Shown: in pieces, positions 44,862-56,472 of the stretch
Position numbering within the stretch: position 1 is the stretch's first letter
Layout: every line of letters begins with the position of its first letter
Source of the DNA: Humulus lupulus
Taxonomy: Eukaryota; Streptophyta; Magnoliopsida; Rosales; Cannabaceae
Assembly (NCBI RefSeq): GCF_963169125.1
Contig: NC_084798.1
Coordinates: 169,599,980-169,663,979 of the forward strand
Direction of reading: 5' to 3'
Length of the DNA: 64,000 nucleotides
Notes under the pieces: generated by a model
Told to the model about the DNA's origin: nothing
The model's database searches: none
What the model saw: the letters and a program-made list of their open reading frames with translations, nothing else
Translations under genes and position numbers: made by a program

Positions 44862-46118
44862 TGCGCTAGCAGCAACTTCAGTAATTGCCAGGTAAATAAA
44901 AAAAATTTCTCCTTCGATTGGCTATGATAAGATGGGAGGCTGTGCCATATGAGTTTTCAAGGCCTGGAATGCCTATTCGCAGTCTCCTGTCCATTCAAAC
45001 TTCTTATTTCCCCTAAGTAGATTGAAGAAAGGGACGCACTTGTCTGTTGACTTCGAAATAAATCTACTTAGGGCTGCGATTCTCCTGGTTAAACTTTGTA
45101 CATCTTTGATCCTTTCTAGCGATTTCATGTTGATCAGGGATTTTATCTTGTCGGGGTTGGCCTTGATTCCTCTTGAATTTACAATGAACCCCAAAAACTT
45201 CCCTAATCCAACTCCGAAGGAACATTTGAGGGGATTTAACTTCATTTGGTATTTGTTCAATACATAAAAGCACTCTTGTAAATCCTTTACATGTCCTTCT
45301 GCCTTTTTAGACTTTACCAGCATGTCGTCCACGTATACCTCCATGTTTACTCCGATCAGCTCCTTAAGCATGTGGTTGACTAGCCGTTGGTAAGTCGCAC
45401 CTGCGTTTTTCAGTTCGAAGGGCATTACTTTGTAACAGTATAAGCTTGTATCGGTCCGAAAGCTGGTGTGATCCTCGTCGGGGGGATGCATGCTAATCTG
45501 GTTGTAGCCCGAATATGCATCCATGAACGAGAGGATCTCGTGCCTTGCAGTTGCATCGACCAGCTGGTCGATTCTTAGGAGTGGGAAGCAGTCCTTTGGG
45601 CAGGCTTTATTGAGGTCTGTAAAATCCACGCAGGTCCGCCACTTGCCATTAGGCTTGGGAACCAGCACTGGATTGGAGACCCACGATGGATAAAATGCCA
45701 CCCTGATGAACCCATTCTCCTTTAGTCTTTCAACTTCTTCTTTTAAGGCTCTCGATCTATCCTAATCGAGCAGCCTTCTCTTTTGTTGCACGGGTGGAAA
45801 AGTTCTGTCTATATTCAGGATATGGCTGATAACTGCAGGATCTATCCCAGCCATGTCTTTGTGTGACCAGGCAAAAACTTCCTGGTTCTTCCGCAAAAAT
45901 TCCACCAGTGCGTGCTTCGTGTTGGGCTCTAGGTTCTTCCCGACCTTTACGACTCTGGTCGGGTCTTTTTCATCGAGTTGGACCTCTTCCAGGTCCTCGA
46001 CGGGTCCAACGTTTTCTTCAAAATCCCCAAAGCGAGGATCTAAGTCTCTATCCTCACTTTGGGCAACACCCTATTTGGTGACTTCATCACCGGATTGGGT
46101 TTATGTATCAACCACCAT
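44862..46118 (-). pseudogene. Element E reverse transcriptase
   Basis: Open block 44973-45701 has VLVPKPNGKWRTCVDFTDLN, ACPKDCFPLLRIDQLVDATA, MDAYSGYNQISMHPPDEDHT and catalytic YVDD (MEVYVDDMLVKSKK, about 45318-45340), then GKFLGFIVNSRGI and the connection FISKSTDKCVPFFNLLRGNK. Upstream an acidic linker to the protease contains a stop near 45763. Downstream a stop near 44971 separates it from RNase H. Confidence 0.86.
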
Positions 46119-48017
46119 CTACAACCTATTTGAGGTAGTGCTCTTTGATGTTCCTTTTTTCACCTTCGTTACTGAGGCGTTATAGCACTCCCTGACTTCC
46201 CTCTGGTTTCCCAACACGCGTCCTACTCCTGCGTCCATTGGGAACTTCATGGCTAAGTGCCACATAGAGATGACGGCTCGTAGATCAACTAGTATAGGCC
46301 TCCCAATGACGGCATTGTGCCCCGAAGGACAATCGACCACTACGAAAGTGGCAAGTAATGTCCTTGTTACAGGCGCTATAACTGTCGTCACTGGTAGTTT
46401 GATCAATCCGGCGGGGGCCAGTCCTTCTCCAGAGAAGCCGTATATTGTTTGGTTGCAGGGCTCCAGGTCCTTAACGGACAACTTCATGCGTTCCAGCGAA
46501 GACTTATATAGGATATTCACCGAACTTCCTGTATCGACCAGCACTCTTTTCACCATCATGTTGGCCATTTGGATGTCCACGACCAGCGGATCGGAATGTG
46601 GAAACCAGACGTGTTGGGCATCGCCATCAGAGAAGGTTATTTCGCCTTCGTCTGATCGAGCCTTTTTTGGTGCACGGTCCTCAACAGTCATCATCTCGAT
46701 GTCCTGGTCGTGGCGCAAGGTCCGAGCATATCGTTCTCTGGCCTTTCCGCTATTTCCCGTGAGGTGCGGACCTCCACAGATGGTTAAGAGTGTGCCAGTC
46801 ATGGGGGCAGGCTGTAAGGGTGGCGAGTGTTGGCGCGTGGGAGCCTGCTCGTTGCTACCCGAAGCTTCTCGTTGGGAATTTCCCGAGGCTCGTACGTATC
46901 TCCTCAAGTGTCCTTGTCTAATAAGGAACTCGATTTCGTCCTTCAGCTGGTTGCATTCGTTGGTGTCATGTCCGTAGTCGTTATGGTAATGACAGAACTT
47001 GGTAGTGTCCCTCTTCGAAATATCCTTTCGAATGGGGCCAGGTTTTTTATAAGGCACACTAGAGCTTGTGGCCTGATAAACCTCTACCCGAGACTCAACG
47101 AGGGCAGTATAGTTAGTGAACCGAGGTTCATAACCGTTACCCTTCGCCCGTTTATTGTCGGAGGTGGAAGGCTCGTTATACGGCCGTTTTCCACCATTCT
47201 TGCCATTGCCGTTGCCGTTCCCGTTGCCGTTAGGTTTGGACCCATTGGCGGCTTTGGTGGGCTCGACTGCTTTCTTATCCTTGCCAGAAGGCTTTCCATC
47301 ATCGGCAATGGCGTCTTCGAGCTTGATGTAACTATCAGCCCGATCCAAGAATTCCTGGGTTGTTCTCACTCCTTCCTTCCGGAGGCTTTTCCAGAGGGGG
47401 GAGCGACGCCTAACTCCTGCGGTTATGGACATCATTTTGCCTTCGTCCCCCACCGTTTTTGCTCCAGCTGCTGCTCGCATAAAGCGCTGGATGTAGTCCT
47501 TCACTGATTCTCCATCCTGCTGGCGAATTTCAACCAGCTGGTTTTCTTCGGTCGGATGCACACGACCTGCATAGAACTGTCCGTAAAACTCCCTTACGAA
47601 CATTTCCCAGGAAACTATGCTTGCGGGTGGGAACTTAAAAAACAATTCCTGCGCGGCTTCATAAAGTGTTGCAGGGAAGATCCTGCACCGAGCGTCTTTG
47701 GACACTTTCTGAATGTCCATTATTATTTCAAACTTATTGACATGAGACACTGGGTCTCTGTACTCGTCAAAGTTTGGAAGTGTAGGCATTTTGAACTTGC
47801 TGCTTGGAGTTTCTGCATTAGCTATCCTCTGTACAAAAGGAGTGCCTTTTCTCCTATCGTGGTCGATATAAGACGTTCTTCCCCCGACCAGCTGTTGCAT
47901 TGCCTGGTTGAGGGCGCCTATCTGGGCCTGTACAGCGGCAGGAATCGCTGTGGCCTCTATTGCTGGGGGGATGTTCTCGCCATGCCGCTCACGTCGATCG
48001 TTGAGTACGTCTTGCAA
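46119..48017 (-). CDS. Element E Gag (C-terminal two thirds) and protease, 632-residue open frame
   Basis: An intact long frame. It has a capsid-like domain (PTLPNFDEYRDPVSHVNKFE, VSWEMFVREFYGQFYAGRVH, KDYIQRFMRAAAGAKTVGDE, about residues 75-230) and a (Gly-Asn)n tract (47195-47235, coded by CCGTTG repeats). A zinc-knuckle-like CHYHNDYGHDTNECNQLKDE follows, then aspartic protease with VLVDTGSSVNILYKSSLERM (near 46520-46560) and FVVVDCPSGHNAVIGRPILV. Unlike the other Tat copies here the active site is the canonical D-T-G. The upstream gag start is separated by stops. Confidence 0.85.
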   Translation of the reverse strand: MQDVLNDRRERHGENIPPAIEATAIPAAVQAQIGALNQAMQQLVGGRTSYIDHDRRKGTPFVQRIANAETPSSKFKMPTLPNFDEYRDPVSHVNKFEIIMDIQKVSKDARCRIFPATLYEAAQELFFKFPPASIVSWEMFVREFYGQFYAGRVHPTEENQLVEIRQQDGESVKDYIQRFMRAAAGAKTVGDEGKMMSITAGVRRRSPLWKSLRKEGVRTTQEFLDRADSYIKLEDAIADDGKPSGKDKKAVEPTKAANGSKPNGNGNGNGNGKNGGKRPYNEPSTSDNKRAKGNGYEPRFTNYTALVESRVEVYQATSSSVPYKKPGPIRKDISKRDTTKFCHYHNDYGHDTNECNQLKDEIEFLIRQGHLRRYVRASGNSQREASGSNEQAPTRQHSPPLQPAPMTGTLLTICGGPHLTGNSGKARERYARTLRHDQDIEMMTVEDRAPKKARSDEGEITFSDGDAQHVWFPHSDPLVVDIQMANMMVKRVLVDTGSSVNILYKSSLERMKLSVKDLEPCNQTIYGFSGEGLAPAGLIKLPVTTVIAPVTRTLLATFVVVDCPSGHNAVIGRPILVDLRAVISMWHLAMKFPMDAGVGRVLGNQREVRECYNASVTKVKKGTSKSTTSNRL

Positions 48018-48998
48018 ATCCTCGTCTCTTCTCCACTGCTCACTACCCTCGAGCCGGTTGAAGACATTATTTTGCCTGGGCTGCCCCCCAGCATCCCGAC
48101 TATTGGGTTGGTCATCTTGAGGTACCTGGCTTCCGCCTTTACCTCTTTCTTCATTCCTTCGGCCAGCGTTTCCAATGCCTGAGTTGGCCTCATTATATCC
48201 ATGGCCATCTCTGAACCTTGATTGGCTATGGTGGGATTGACCGTTCCCTCGATTTCCATTCCTGGCTAAAGCGTCCCGAGCGTTAGAGGGTGGCCTGCGC
48301 TGGTCGTTATGTCCCTGGGCATTATCATGCCGCGGGGGACCCCAGACCGCAGAGCCTAACTCTGAGTTCCTCCTGTTACCAGGGGGATACTGACCTCTGT
48401 TCGGTAGGTTTGGCTCATCGCCCCTACGACGTCTAGGACTACGAGGCTGATGCTCGGCCCTATTTTTCCTCTGTTGCAGGGGATTGCCGCGACCAGCCTG
48501 GGATGGAGGCTATGCCTCAGGGTCCATCGGGACATCGTCATGGGGCACCTGAGGCTGCTCGGGCCTTTGTGGACTCGAGGGCTGGATTGGTGGGCTAGGA
48601 TTTGGACCCCTCTGGGGTGTCCCATTGACAGGTTGGTCAGGCTGCAAAACAGGTGCGGCCTGATTCCTAGCCAGTTGCAAGGCTGCCTCGAGGGCTGCCA
48701 TGGCTTCGCTCTAGCGGCGGTCCATCTCCGCCTGCCTTTCGCTTAACTCCGCTTGCTGCCGTTCAATCTCCTACTGCTGCCGCGCCACAACTTCGGCAGC
48801 AGTCTCTTGACTGGCTCTCAGATTAGCCAGCTCATCTTATAGCGCTCCCAAAGTACTCTTCAGCGTTGCATCATCCATATCCTCCTCCTCGAAGTCCAGA
48901 TGTGGCTCATCCTCCGCCACGCTTGCAGGGGGAGGAGGAGGTGGGTTTGACGGTGTAGCGGCGGCCGCCTGTCCAGCTTTCCTTGCAGTTTTCTCCAT
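48018..48998 (-). pseudogene. Element E gag N-terminal region
   Basis: Start ATG at 48996-48998 (MEKTARKAGQAAAATPSNPP), 28 bp from the primer-binding site. Then come an acidic segment, a Glu/Gln-rich likely coiled coil (about 48700-48830) and a Pro/Gln/Arg-rich stretch. In-frame stops near 48840, 48775, 48713 and 48510 and a frame change before 48017 break it. Confidence 0.75.
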
Positions 48999-49025
48999 TG
49001 GTTTTCTCAACAATGATAAATCAAG

Positions 49026-49043
49026 CTCTCAATGAAAGCACCA
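49026..49043 (-). other. Element E primer-binding site
   Basis: Minus-strand TGGTGCTTTCATTGAGAG, three bases inside the 5' LTR, identical to A and F. Confidence 0.8.
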
Positions 49044-49046
49044 GAA

Positions 49047-49637
49047 TGTTGACCCAGATTTTGGCCAACTGACACGGAGTCAGAATATGCTTGATGTGAA
49101 TTAATGCGTTGAGAAGAACGTAATGACAAAAATAATAAGAACACGATATTTTATAGTAGTTCGGCCCCAAGATCTGGTAATAACCTACGTCCACTTAGAG
49201 TGTTATTGATGTAAGAATCAAATGAGTGATCAAAGAACTAGGGTTCAATGAGTTTCACTAACCTCTGAAGAACAATACAATATTCCAAGGAGAATTATTC
49301 TAGTCTCAAATAATTCAAAAGCCAAAAGTCCCTTCCTTGAGCTATCTTTCTCTATTTATAGGCTCAAGGGGGATTACATGATTTAGTTGCCGATATTCTC
49401 TCCTAAATAATCGGATATTCAGGAGATTGTGTCAGTTAAATTCGGGATCTACAAAGATCTTTATAGTAATATTACATTGTATGCGGAACCATCGACCAGA
49501 CTGGTCGTAGGTAAGACTGGGCTGCTTACTGCTTCTAATACGTCCTCTGGTCGATACACTAGCAGAGCTCTTCCAGGTGTCAGCCACGTGTCCAGGGATC
49601 ATTTTCCACGTCATCAAGGCCAATTTTTTGGATAACA
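49047..49637 (-). mobile_element. Element E 5' LTR (right)
   Basis: 591 bp, same ends as 38025-38615. Target duplication ACTAC follows. Confidence 0.95.
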
Positions 49638-49642
49638 ACTAC

Positions 49643-50630
49643 AATTTCTTTAAGGGCACAATTCCCAACAATCTCCCACTTGCCCTAAAGCAAATGAGGC
49701 ATTTCCCTTAACCCTATGCTTCTTACATGACCCTGAAAAGATTTAATAGATAAAGTCTTTGTGAACGGGTCTGCAAGATTATCTTCAGAGGCAATCTTCA
49801 AGACAACAACATCTCCTCGGTTGACTATCTCTCGGATCAAGTGATATTTCCTCTCGATGTGCTTCCCCCTCTTGTGACTTTCGGGTTCCTTTGAATTAGC
49901 TACTGCCCCACAGTTATCACAATACAGAACAAGTGGCTGATCCATACCTGGAACAACTTCCATATCAATATAGAACTTTTTGAGCCACACAGCCTCTTTA
50001 ACTCATTCACAAGTTGCTATGTATTCGGCTTCCATGGTGGAGTCTGCAATAATGGATTGTTTAATACTTCTGCAAACTACAACACCTCCTCCAAGTGTGA
50101 AAATTGATCCAGATGTTGACTTTCGACTATCTTTGTCTGATTGAAAATTAGAATCAGTATATCCAGTGGGGTTCAAGTCTCCACATGAATACACAAGCAT
50201 GTAATCTATAGTATGTCTAAGATACTTGAGAATATTCTTCATTGTTGTTCAATGAATCAATCCAGGATTGGATTGATAACAACTGACTATCCCTACTACA
50301 TAACATATGTCAAGTCTAGTGCATAACATTGCATACGATAGACTACCTACTGTAGAGGCATAGGGATACTGTCTCATGTCCTCCTCTTCCTGAGGTGTTT
50401 GTGGACATTGTTCTTTAGGTAATTTAACTCCGGACCAGGTAGGCATAGTGCCCTTCTTGGAGTTTTGCATGCCAAAGCGTTCAAGCACTTTTTCAATATA
50501 AGTTGCTTGAGACAGTGCCAAAATTTTGTTCTTTCGATCTCTACATATCTGAATTCTCAAAACATATTTGGCTTCTCCCAAATCCTTCATTTGGAAGTGC
50601 TCATCTAACCATTTCTTTACTTTTGATAAT
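49643..50630 (-). pseudogene. Copia element D: LTR start, polypurine tract, RNase H and end of RT
   Basis: 49643-49670 is the first part of the copia 3' LTR in element sense (TGTTGGGAATTGTGCCC), preceded by AAGTGGGAGAT (polypurine tract). Next on the minus strand is the Ty1/copia RNase H: SKEPESHKRGKHIERKYHLI, DNLADPFTKTL, TMEAEYIATCE, GYTDSNFQSDKDSRKSTSG. Then the RT end: DEHFQMKDLGEAKYVLRIQI, YPYASTVGSLSYAMLCTRLD. It resembles the Angela/BARE type with long LTRs. Stops near 49990-50002 and a frame change near 50245. Cut at 50630 by element F. Confidence 0.85.
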
Positions 50631-51377
50631 TGTTGTACCCTAAAATTAGCATGAGTTCGATTATTGAGCTCGGGTACAACTGGCAGATGAATATGTGGAA
50701 AAATAGCCAAGTAGAATATCTAGCTAATAGTGATGTTGAAAGCTTGAGTTTGGGGGTTTGACAGCATGATACATAGGTTATTATCAGACCGCCTCTCAGG
50801 ATAACAATTGAGTTCGAGACTTATAGTGACCAGTTCCAACCTTTGGGCGCTTTGGGTTTACTGCGAGCTAGGGTTTAGATAGACTCTGAACACGAGCTCA
50901 GGTGAGATATTCAGCTCGTGGGAACCTGGACAAAATGCATACTGAAGGATCCCAAGAGATTTGGAGGCTTCTTATACGCTCATTAAGGCCCAGGCTGTAG
51001 CGTATATCTATCATTATTATCCGAGATAGCTGGAGTATATTCCATTCTGTTAACAAATCATATCCCAATGTAAATGGGAATAATATGTATTAAATATATA
51101 CGTGGTTACCTAAACATGTCCATGAAATTCCCCTATAAATACTAGGGATAATGGACAAGGAAGGGGATGACCATTTTTTGCATTACTAAAACTCTGCATA
51201 AATTAAGAGAGAAAAGTAATAATATTGACTCGTGGACTAGATGGATTTTAACCATTGAACCACGTAAACGTTGTGTGTGTTTGAGAGGGTGTTTATTCTT
51301 TCATTACAGTTTATAATATAACACTAATCTGCCTGTTTGATTTCTTAATATACTGTTGGCAAAAAACCACGTCAACA
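50631..51377 (+). mobile_element. Element F 5' LTR
   Basis: 747 bp, TGTTGTACCCTAAAATTAGC...AAACCACGTCAACA. TATA box TATAAATA at 51134-51141, leader hairpin at 51231-51264. The inner end is fixed by the primer-binding site. Confidence 0.82.
51231..51264 (+). promoter_or_regulatory. LTR leader hairpin (element F)
   Basis: CGTGG (51231-51235) pairs with CCACG (51260-51264), about 95 bp downstream of the TATA box. Confidence 0.55.
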
Positions 51378-51380
51378 GTT

Positions 51381-51398
51381 TGGTGCTTTCATTGAGAG
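51381..51398 (+). other. Element F primer-binding site
   Basis: TGGTGCTTTCATTGAGAG, three bases inside the LTR. Confidence 0.8.
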
Positions 51399-51435
51399 AA
51401 AATTAGTGCTTCACAAGTTTCAGTCGAAATTCATC

Positions 51436-53997
51436 ATGGTGCTCACTCGATCGATGCATGGTAATGAGATGGAACAACCTAGTGGGTAGGAGGCTCATCA
51501 TACCGCTGTTCCCACTGAAAGGGGTCTAGATGTTCAACAATGTCCTAGGAAACAACCAGTGGATCAAGACGACGCTGGGAGTTCAACGTCACTCCCATCA
51601 AATCCTAATCCAAGATACTTGACTGCCATCGAGAAGGAAAACGCCCAGTTAAGGAGCCATCTCGTTAGGGAAAACAAGAAGATTAAGGAGGTCTTGGCTC
51701 GGTTACCCCCTCTAGCGACTAACTTTAATGCCGGAATAAGGCAAACTGGGTCTCATAAGTCCCACAGAAATAACCGATCTAAACCTAGTCATTATGTTAG
51801 AACCGCCACTCTGAGTTATGTGCCTTCAGAGTGAAACCATTGCAGTGCTCCGCCCATTGGTCATCACAGGGGGTAACATCAGCATGTCAGTCGGTCAGTC
51901 AGGACTGCGACCCCCAGCTCTGTGCCTTCTTCGCAGATTCCCATAAATGCCCACAACAACCCGTGGTGAGGGGTTGGGACAAGCTCATGAAGGAAAAATG
52001 CTCTAGTGAATCCTCCTGTGCCACGATCAGAACCCCAGGCATAGAAAACTAAGGACATTGGAGTGGAGCCGAGGCGGGCTAATTTAATTCATCCTGATGG
52101 AATGAGGATAGCCTCACCAATAAGGCATCCTTTGTCACTGGTAAGACATCCAACACCACTTTGCCCACAACAAAATGCTTCAGCTCGTGGGAACAGTAGG
52201 AGAAATCCTCCCCCATCTGTAAATACTTATGCCCCACGGACGCGTGCTGAGAATCTAGGTCCTCGATCTCAACTGCGAGCCGTAATTTTTGCAAATGGAA
52301 GCAACTGGACGGAGAGCCAGTGTGAAGGAAGGTCCGAGAACAACCTGATAAATCACTTGAGCTCAGCACAAAGTCCTCAATATGATCCATAGCCTGACTT
52401 GTGCGATCATTTGAACTCACAAAGAAGGTATCCAGCTCGGAATGAAGATGTTAGTTATACCGGCATGAGGGAGGTCCATCCATTGTACGCGACAATGGGA
52501 ATGTCCCGCTTAACCAAGCTCGAACTTGGAGGGACAACAACCCATCAAACATGTATAATAGGATAGAAGTTGTTGAACAACCCCCAACTAACCTAGGGAC
52601 CAAGGACCAAACCCTTGAGAGACTGGCTTTGATGGAAGAACAAATGAAATGACTCTTATCTGGAAAGGGAAAGGATGACTGCGACTCAGATGAGGAGCTC
52701 GAACCTTTTGCTCCAAACATTGTAGCGACTACATATCCTATTCGCTTTAGGATATCGAACATGCCGACATTTTATGGAAACACAGATCCATCCAATCTCC
52801 TTGGGATGTTCAACACGATGATGATGGCCCACAATGTCGGGCTTGATCTAAGATGTATCCTGTTCCCTGCAACTTTGGTCGAACCTGCCAGACAGTGGTT
52901 TAAACAATACAAGAAGCAATCGATAAGCTCGTGGAAAAAAATTCTTCTGAGGTTAAAAGAGCATTCCAAGCTTCACAGGCAGCTCGTGTTGAAGCCGATT
53001 CATTGGCCAATGTAAAGCAACAACCTGGTGAAACATTGAAAGCATACTTGAGCAGATTCGCCAATGTTGCAGTGTGGCTAGGGACGTTGATGATAGCTCC
53101 AAGTCCATGGCAATGAGAACAGGAATCCTAGTGGGAGGAGACCTGTGGAAAGAACTCCAATGAAAAGGAGTTAAAAGCGTAGAAGAATTTTGGGTTTGAG
53201 CTCAGGAGTGGATAAACCTGGAAGAAGCACGAGCTGCTATCGTAGGAACCAGCCAGGCCCCTATCCAACCCATTGGAGCGGTTATTGATGTTGTAGCTAC
53301 GGATCAAACCATTACCTAGAATAACCAAGCAGGAAATAGCAAGAGAAAGGGGAATGGTGAGGGCGACCAGAATGGAACGAAGAAGAACAAGTCTATGGAG
53401 AAATTCAAGCCTGTTTATGCCACCTACACCGACCTAACAGACACCCTAGAGGATATCTTCCTGGCTAATTCTAATCACCTCTCGTGGAAAAAGCTAAGGC
53501 ATCAAAGGGCGAAGAGAGGTCCTTCAAAGTTTTTTCGACTCCACAATGACAACAGTCATAACACTGATGATTGCCGACAGCTGAAGGATGAAATTGAGAA
53601 TCTCATTCGAGCTGGACCATTAACCTAGTACGCCCAAAATCAGGTAGTTCCCAATCAACCTGCCGGGCAGAATCCTCAGCAAGTTCCAGAAGCTCCGACA
53701 GGTCAACCTGGAGCTCAAACGAATCAGGTCGACCCTCCCCCGATAGTAGGAGGAGATATAACCACTATTTCTAGAGGACCTCATTTGGCGGGCATGAGCA
53801 GCGGGGCCCAAAAGAGGTATATTATTGAGTTAAAACCTCATAACAATGTGGAGTTTGTCCCAGAGCAGCAGGTATCAAAACAACATCGGTTTGAAAAACA
53901 ACCAATCATTTTCATGGAAGAGAATGATAACCACGTTCAATTCCCACACAATGACCCGCTGGTGGTAATCGTACAACTCGCTAACCAAAGGGTATGA
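51436..53997 (+). pseudogene. Element F gag
   Basis: Start ATG 51436 (MVLTRSMHGNEMEQP), 37 bp from the primer-binding site, with an early in-frame TAG. Then PNPRYLTAIEKENAQLRSHL, a decayed low-complexity region, the capsid-like part (52761-53015, GNTDPSNLLGMFNTMMMAHN, RQWFKQYKKQSISSWKK), KAYLSRFANVAVW and the zinc-knuckle-like HNDNSHNTDDCRQLKDEIEN (53395-53628). Multiple stops and frame changes. The colinear match to element B gag is clear. Confidence 0.78.
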
Positions 53998-54556
53998 AGA
54001 ATATTGGTGGATAATGGAAGTTTTGTGAATTTACTTTTCAGGTCCACCCTAGAAAAGACAGGATTGTCCGTAACTAATTTGAAGGCGACCTCAATGACTC
54101 TGTACGAGTTTTCAGGTGAAGGAGTGGCAGCCATAGGGACAATCGGACTGGTGGTGACACTGGGAGAAGAGTCACAAACTGTCTCTAAAATACTTGAGTT
54201 TGTGGTAATCGATTGTTCAGTCGCATATAACGCGATTTTGGGCCGACCTACACTGATGAAATTTGAAGTCATCACTTTGATCCGACACCTGGCAATGAAA
54301 TTCCCCTCAACCTCGGGGATATGCACAGTAAGAGGAGAACAACTCACCGCCAGAGAATGCTATAGCATTTCTATGAAGGGAAAATCACAACATGGGCAAT
54401 ATGTGATAGTCATAACCGAGGGAGGTGAGGAGTCCCAAGTAATGGAAGTCACCTATGGGATGGAAGAACCTCGAGAAGAAGATGGCAAGGTCGCCCAATG
54501 GGGCGACATTGATCCACGGATAGGCGAAGACATGTCTGAGCTTAAATCAATATAAG
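53998..54556 (+). pseudogene. Element F aspartic protease
   Basis: VDNGSFVNLLFRSTLEKTGL (D-N-G active site), FVVIDCSVAYNAILGRPTLM, then AMKFPSTSGICTVRGEQLTA and RECYSISMKGK, followed by an acidic linker (GDIDPRIGEDMSELKSI) that stops at 54553-54555. It matches element B 20951-21457 closely. Confidence 0.8.
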
Positions 54557-56472
54557 AGCTCAAGGAAATAAACATCAACCTGAAAGAACCTTCAAGAGTT
54601 GTAAAAATTGGGAAAAATCTTGAAGTCGAAAGGAAGAAGAAGTCGGTCGAGTTTCTATTGGATATTTTCGCCTGGTCACACGAGGACGTGGTGAGATTCA
54701 ATTTAAGTATAATAATGAATACATTAAACTTGGATAAGAGTGTGCCTACAAAGTCCCAAAAACGGAGGCTTTTGGGGACAATATGATCTGAAGTGTTAGA
54801 ACAAGAAGTAGCTCGCCTACTAAAATGCAGGTTTATCAGGGAAGCAAAATACCCGATCTAGGTTGCTAACCCCGTGCTGGTCCCTAAGCCAAACAGGAAG
54901 TGGAGAACTTGTATTGATTTCTCCGAATTCAACAAGGCTTGTCCCAAGGATTGTTTCCCACTACTAAGAATTAATTAGTTTGTAGACGCCACGTCCAATC
55001 ATGAGCTCATGTCTTTCATGGACGTCTATTCTGGATATAACCATATCACAATGAACCCTGCAGACCAAGAGCATACCAGTTTCATGACCGAGCATAACGT
55101 ATATTGTTATAGAGTTATGCCATTCGGTCTGGAAAACGTCGGGCTACATACCAACGGTTCGTTAACAAGATGTTTGTCAACTAGATCGGGAGAAACATTA
55201 AGGTGTATGTCGATGATTGCTCGTCAAATCAAAGACTGCCAATAACCATGTATCCGACCTGGAAGAATGTTTTGGCATATTGAGGAAGTACGACATGAAG
55301 CTGAATCCCCAGGAGTGCACTTTCAGAGTTGCATCAGGAAAGTTTCTAGGGTTTATAGTCAACACATGGGGGATAAAGGCGAATTCGGAAAAAAATCAGG
55401 TCGTTACTAGAAATGCCTTCACCTAGGTCCCCTAAGGAAGTACAAAGCCTAACTGGAAAGGTGGCGGCTCTAAAGCGTTTCATTTCAAAATCCACTGACA
55501 AGTGTCTACCATTCTACAACAAGAAATTTGAATGGACCGAAGAATGCGAACATGTATTTCACGATCTGAAAACGCATCTAGCGTAACCCTCCGTACTATC
55601 AAAATCGACGTCTGGAGAGTGTCTGTTTCTTTACCTAGCCATGACAGAAAATGCAGTCAGTGCCGTATTAGTTCGAGAAGAAAACCGGGTGCAAAAACCT
55701 GTATGTTATGTAAGCAAAAGGCTTCTTGGGGCTGAATCACTGTAACCACTAATAGATAAGCTTGCATTCTATCTCATTTTGGCTTCAAGGAAGGCCGGGG
55801 CATACTTCCAATCCCATTCTATTCACGTCTTAACCGACCAACCTTTAAGGCAAGTGTTACAAAAGCCTGAAACATCGAGATGTCTATTAAAATGGGCCAT
55901 TTAACTTAGCCAATTTGAGATATTATACATGCCATGAACAAAAATCAAGAGCCAAACCCCTGCTAACTTTGTGGCTAAGTGCACTGGTTTTCAAGATGAG
56001 CTGATAAGGGAGCCAGTGCAGGACTTATGGAAAGTCTTCATTGATGGATTGTCAAACAAAAACGGATTGGGAGCAGGGATAATCTTAACCTCACCTGAAG
56101 GACATCGGTTCCATACAACTCTCAGGTTTAGGTTTGAAGCATCCAACAACGAAGCAGAGTATGAGGCCTTATTGGCAGGGGTAAGGGTGGCAAAAGAGCT
56201 GAAGGCGAAAGCCATCCAATGTTATAGTGATTCCCAGCACGTGGTAAATTAGATATTGCATAATACCAAGCTCGAGGCATCAAGAAGGCGACCTACTTGG
56301 CTAAGGTAAAGGGCGAGTTGTCTGAGTTTGAGTTTAGCTTTGTTGAGCAAGTACCCCCCGAGCAGAATTCCAATGTTGATGCTCTGGCTCGACTCACTAC
56401 CACCAAAGAGGCTGATACATTGAATGTAGTTCCGGTGGAGTTCTTGGAAATCCCAAGTATAACGAGAGAAGT
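54557..56472 (+). pseudogene. Element F RT and RNase H domains (broken)
   Basis: RT pieces: CIDFSEFNKACPKDCFP (near 54910), MDVYSGYNHITMNPADQEHT (55009), YVDD read across a frame change near 55205, MKLNPQECTFRVASGKFLGF (55295). The first RNase H is visible in pieces (55610-55900). The second has VFIDGLSNKNGLGAGIILTS, SNNEAEYEALLAGVRVAKEL and CYSDSQHVVN (55971-56252), ending with DALARLTTTKEADTLNVVPV. The element stops at 56472 where element G begins. Confidence 0.8.

Larger units (their letters stand above)
38025..49637 (-). mobile_element. Element E: complete Tat-lineage Ty3/gypsy retrotransposon with antisense gene
   Basis: 11,613 bp between target duplications ACTAC (38020-38024 and 49638-49642), with 591-bp LTRs that differ at about 8 positions by eye (1.4 percent), so it is the youngest datable element here. 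Minus strand from right: primer-binding site, gag, protease (D-T-G), RT (YVDD), two RNase H domains, full-length integrase. Between pol and the left LTR: internal hairpin and the plus-strand antisense gene. It inserted into the copia D LTR. A few stops remain even in this young copy. Confidence 0.95.
50631..56472 (+). mobile_element. Element F: Tat-lineage Ty3/gypsy retrotransposon, 5' part; split by element G
   Basis: Plus strand: 5' LTR 50631-51377, primer-binding site, gag, protease, RT, RNase H, interrupted at 56473 by element G inside the second RNase H/integrase linker. Gag and protease are closest to element B. It inserted into copia D. The left flank ATAAT (50626-50630) would be the target duplication. 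Frames are more decayed than in E. Confidence 0.88.
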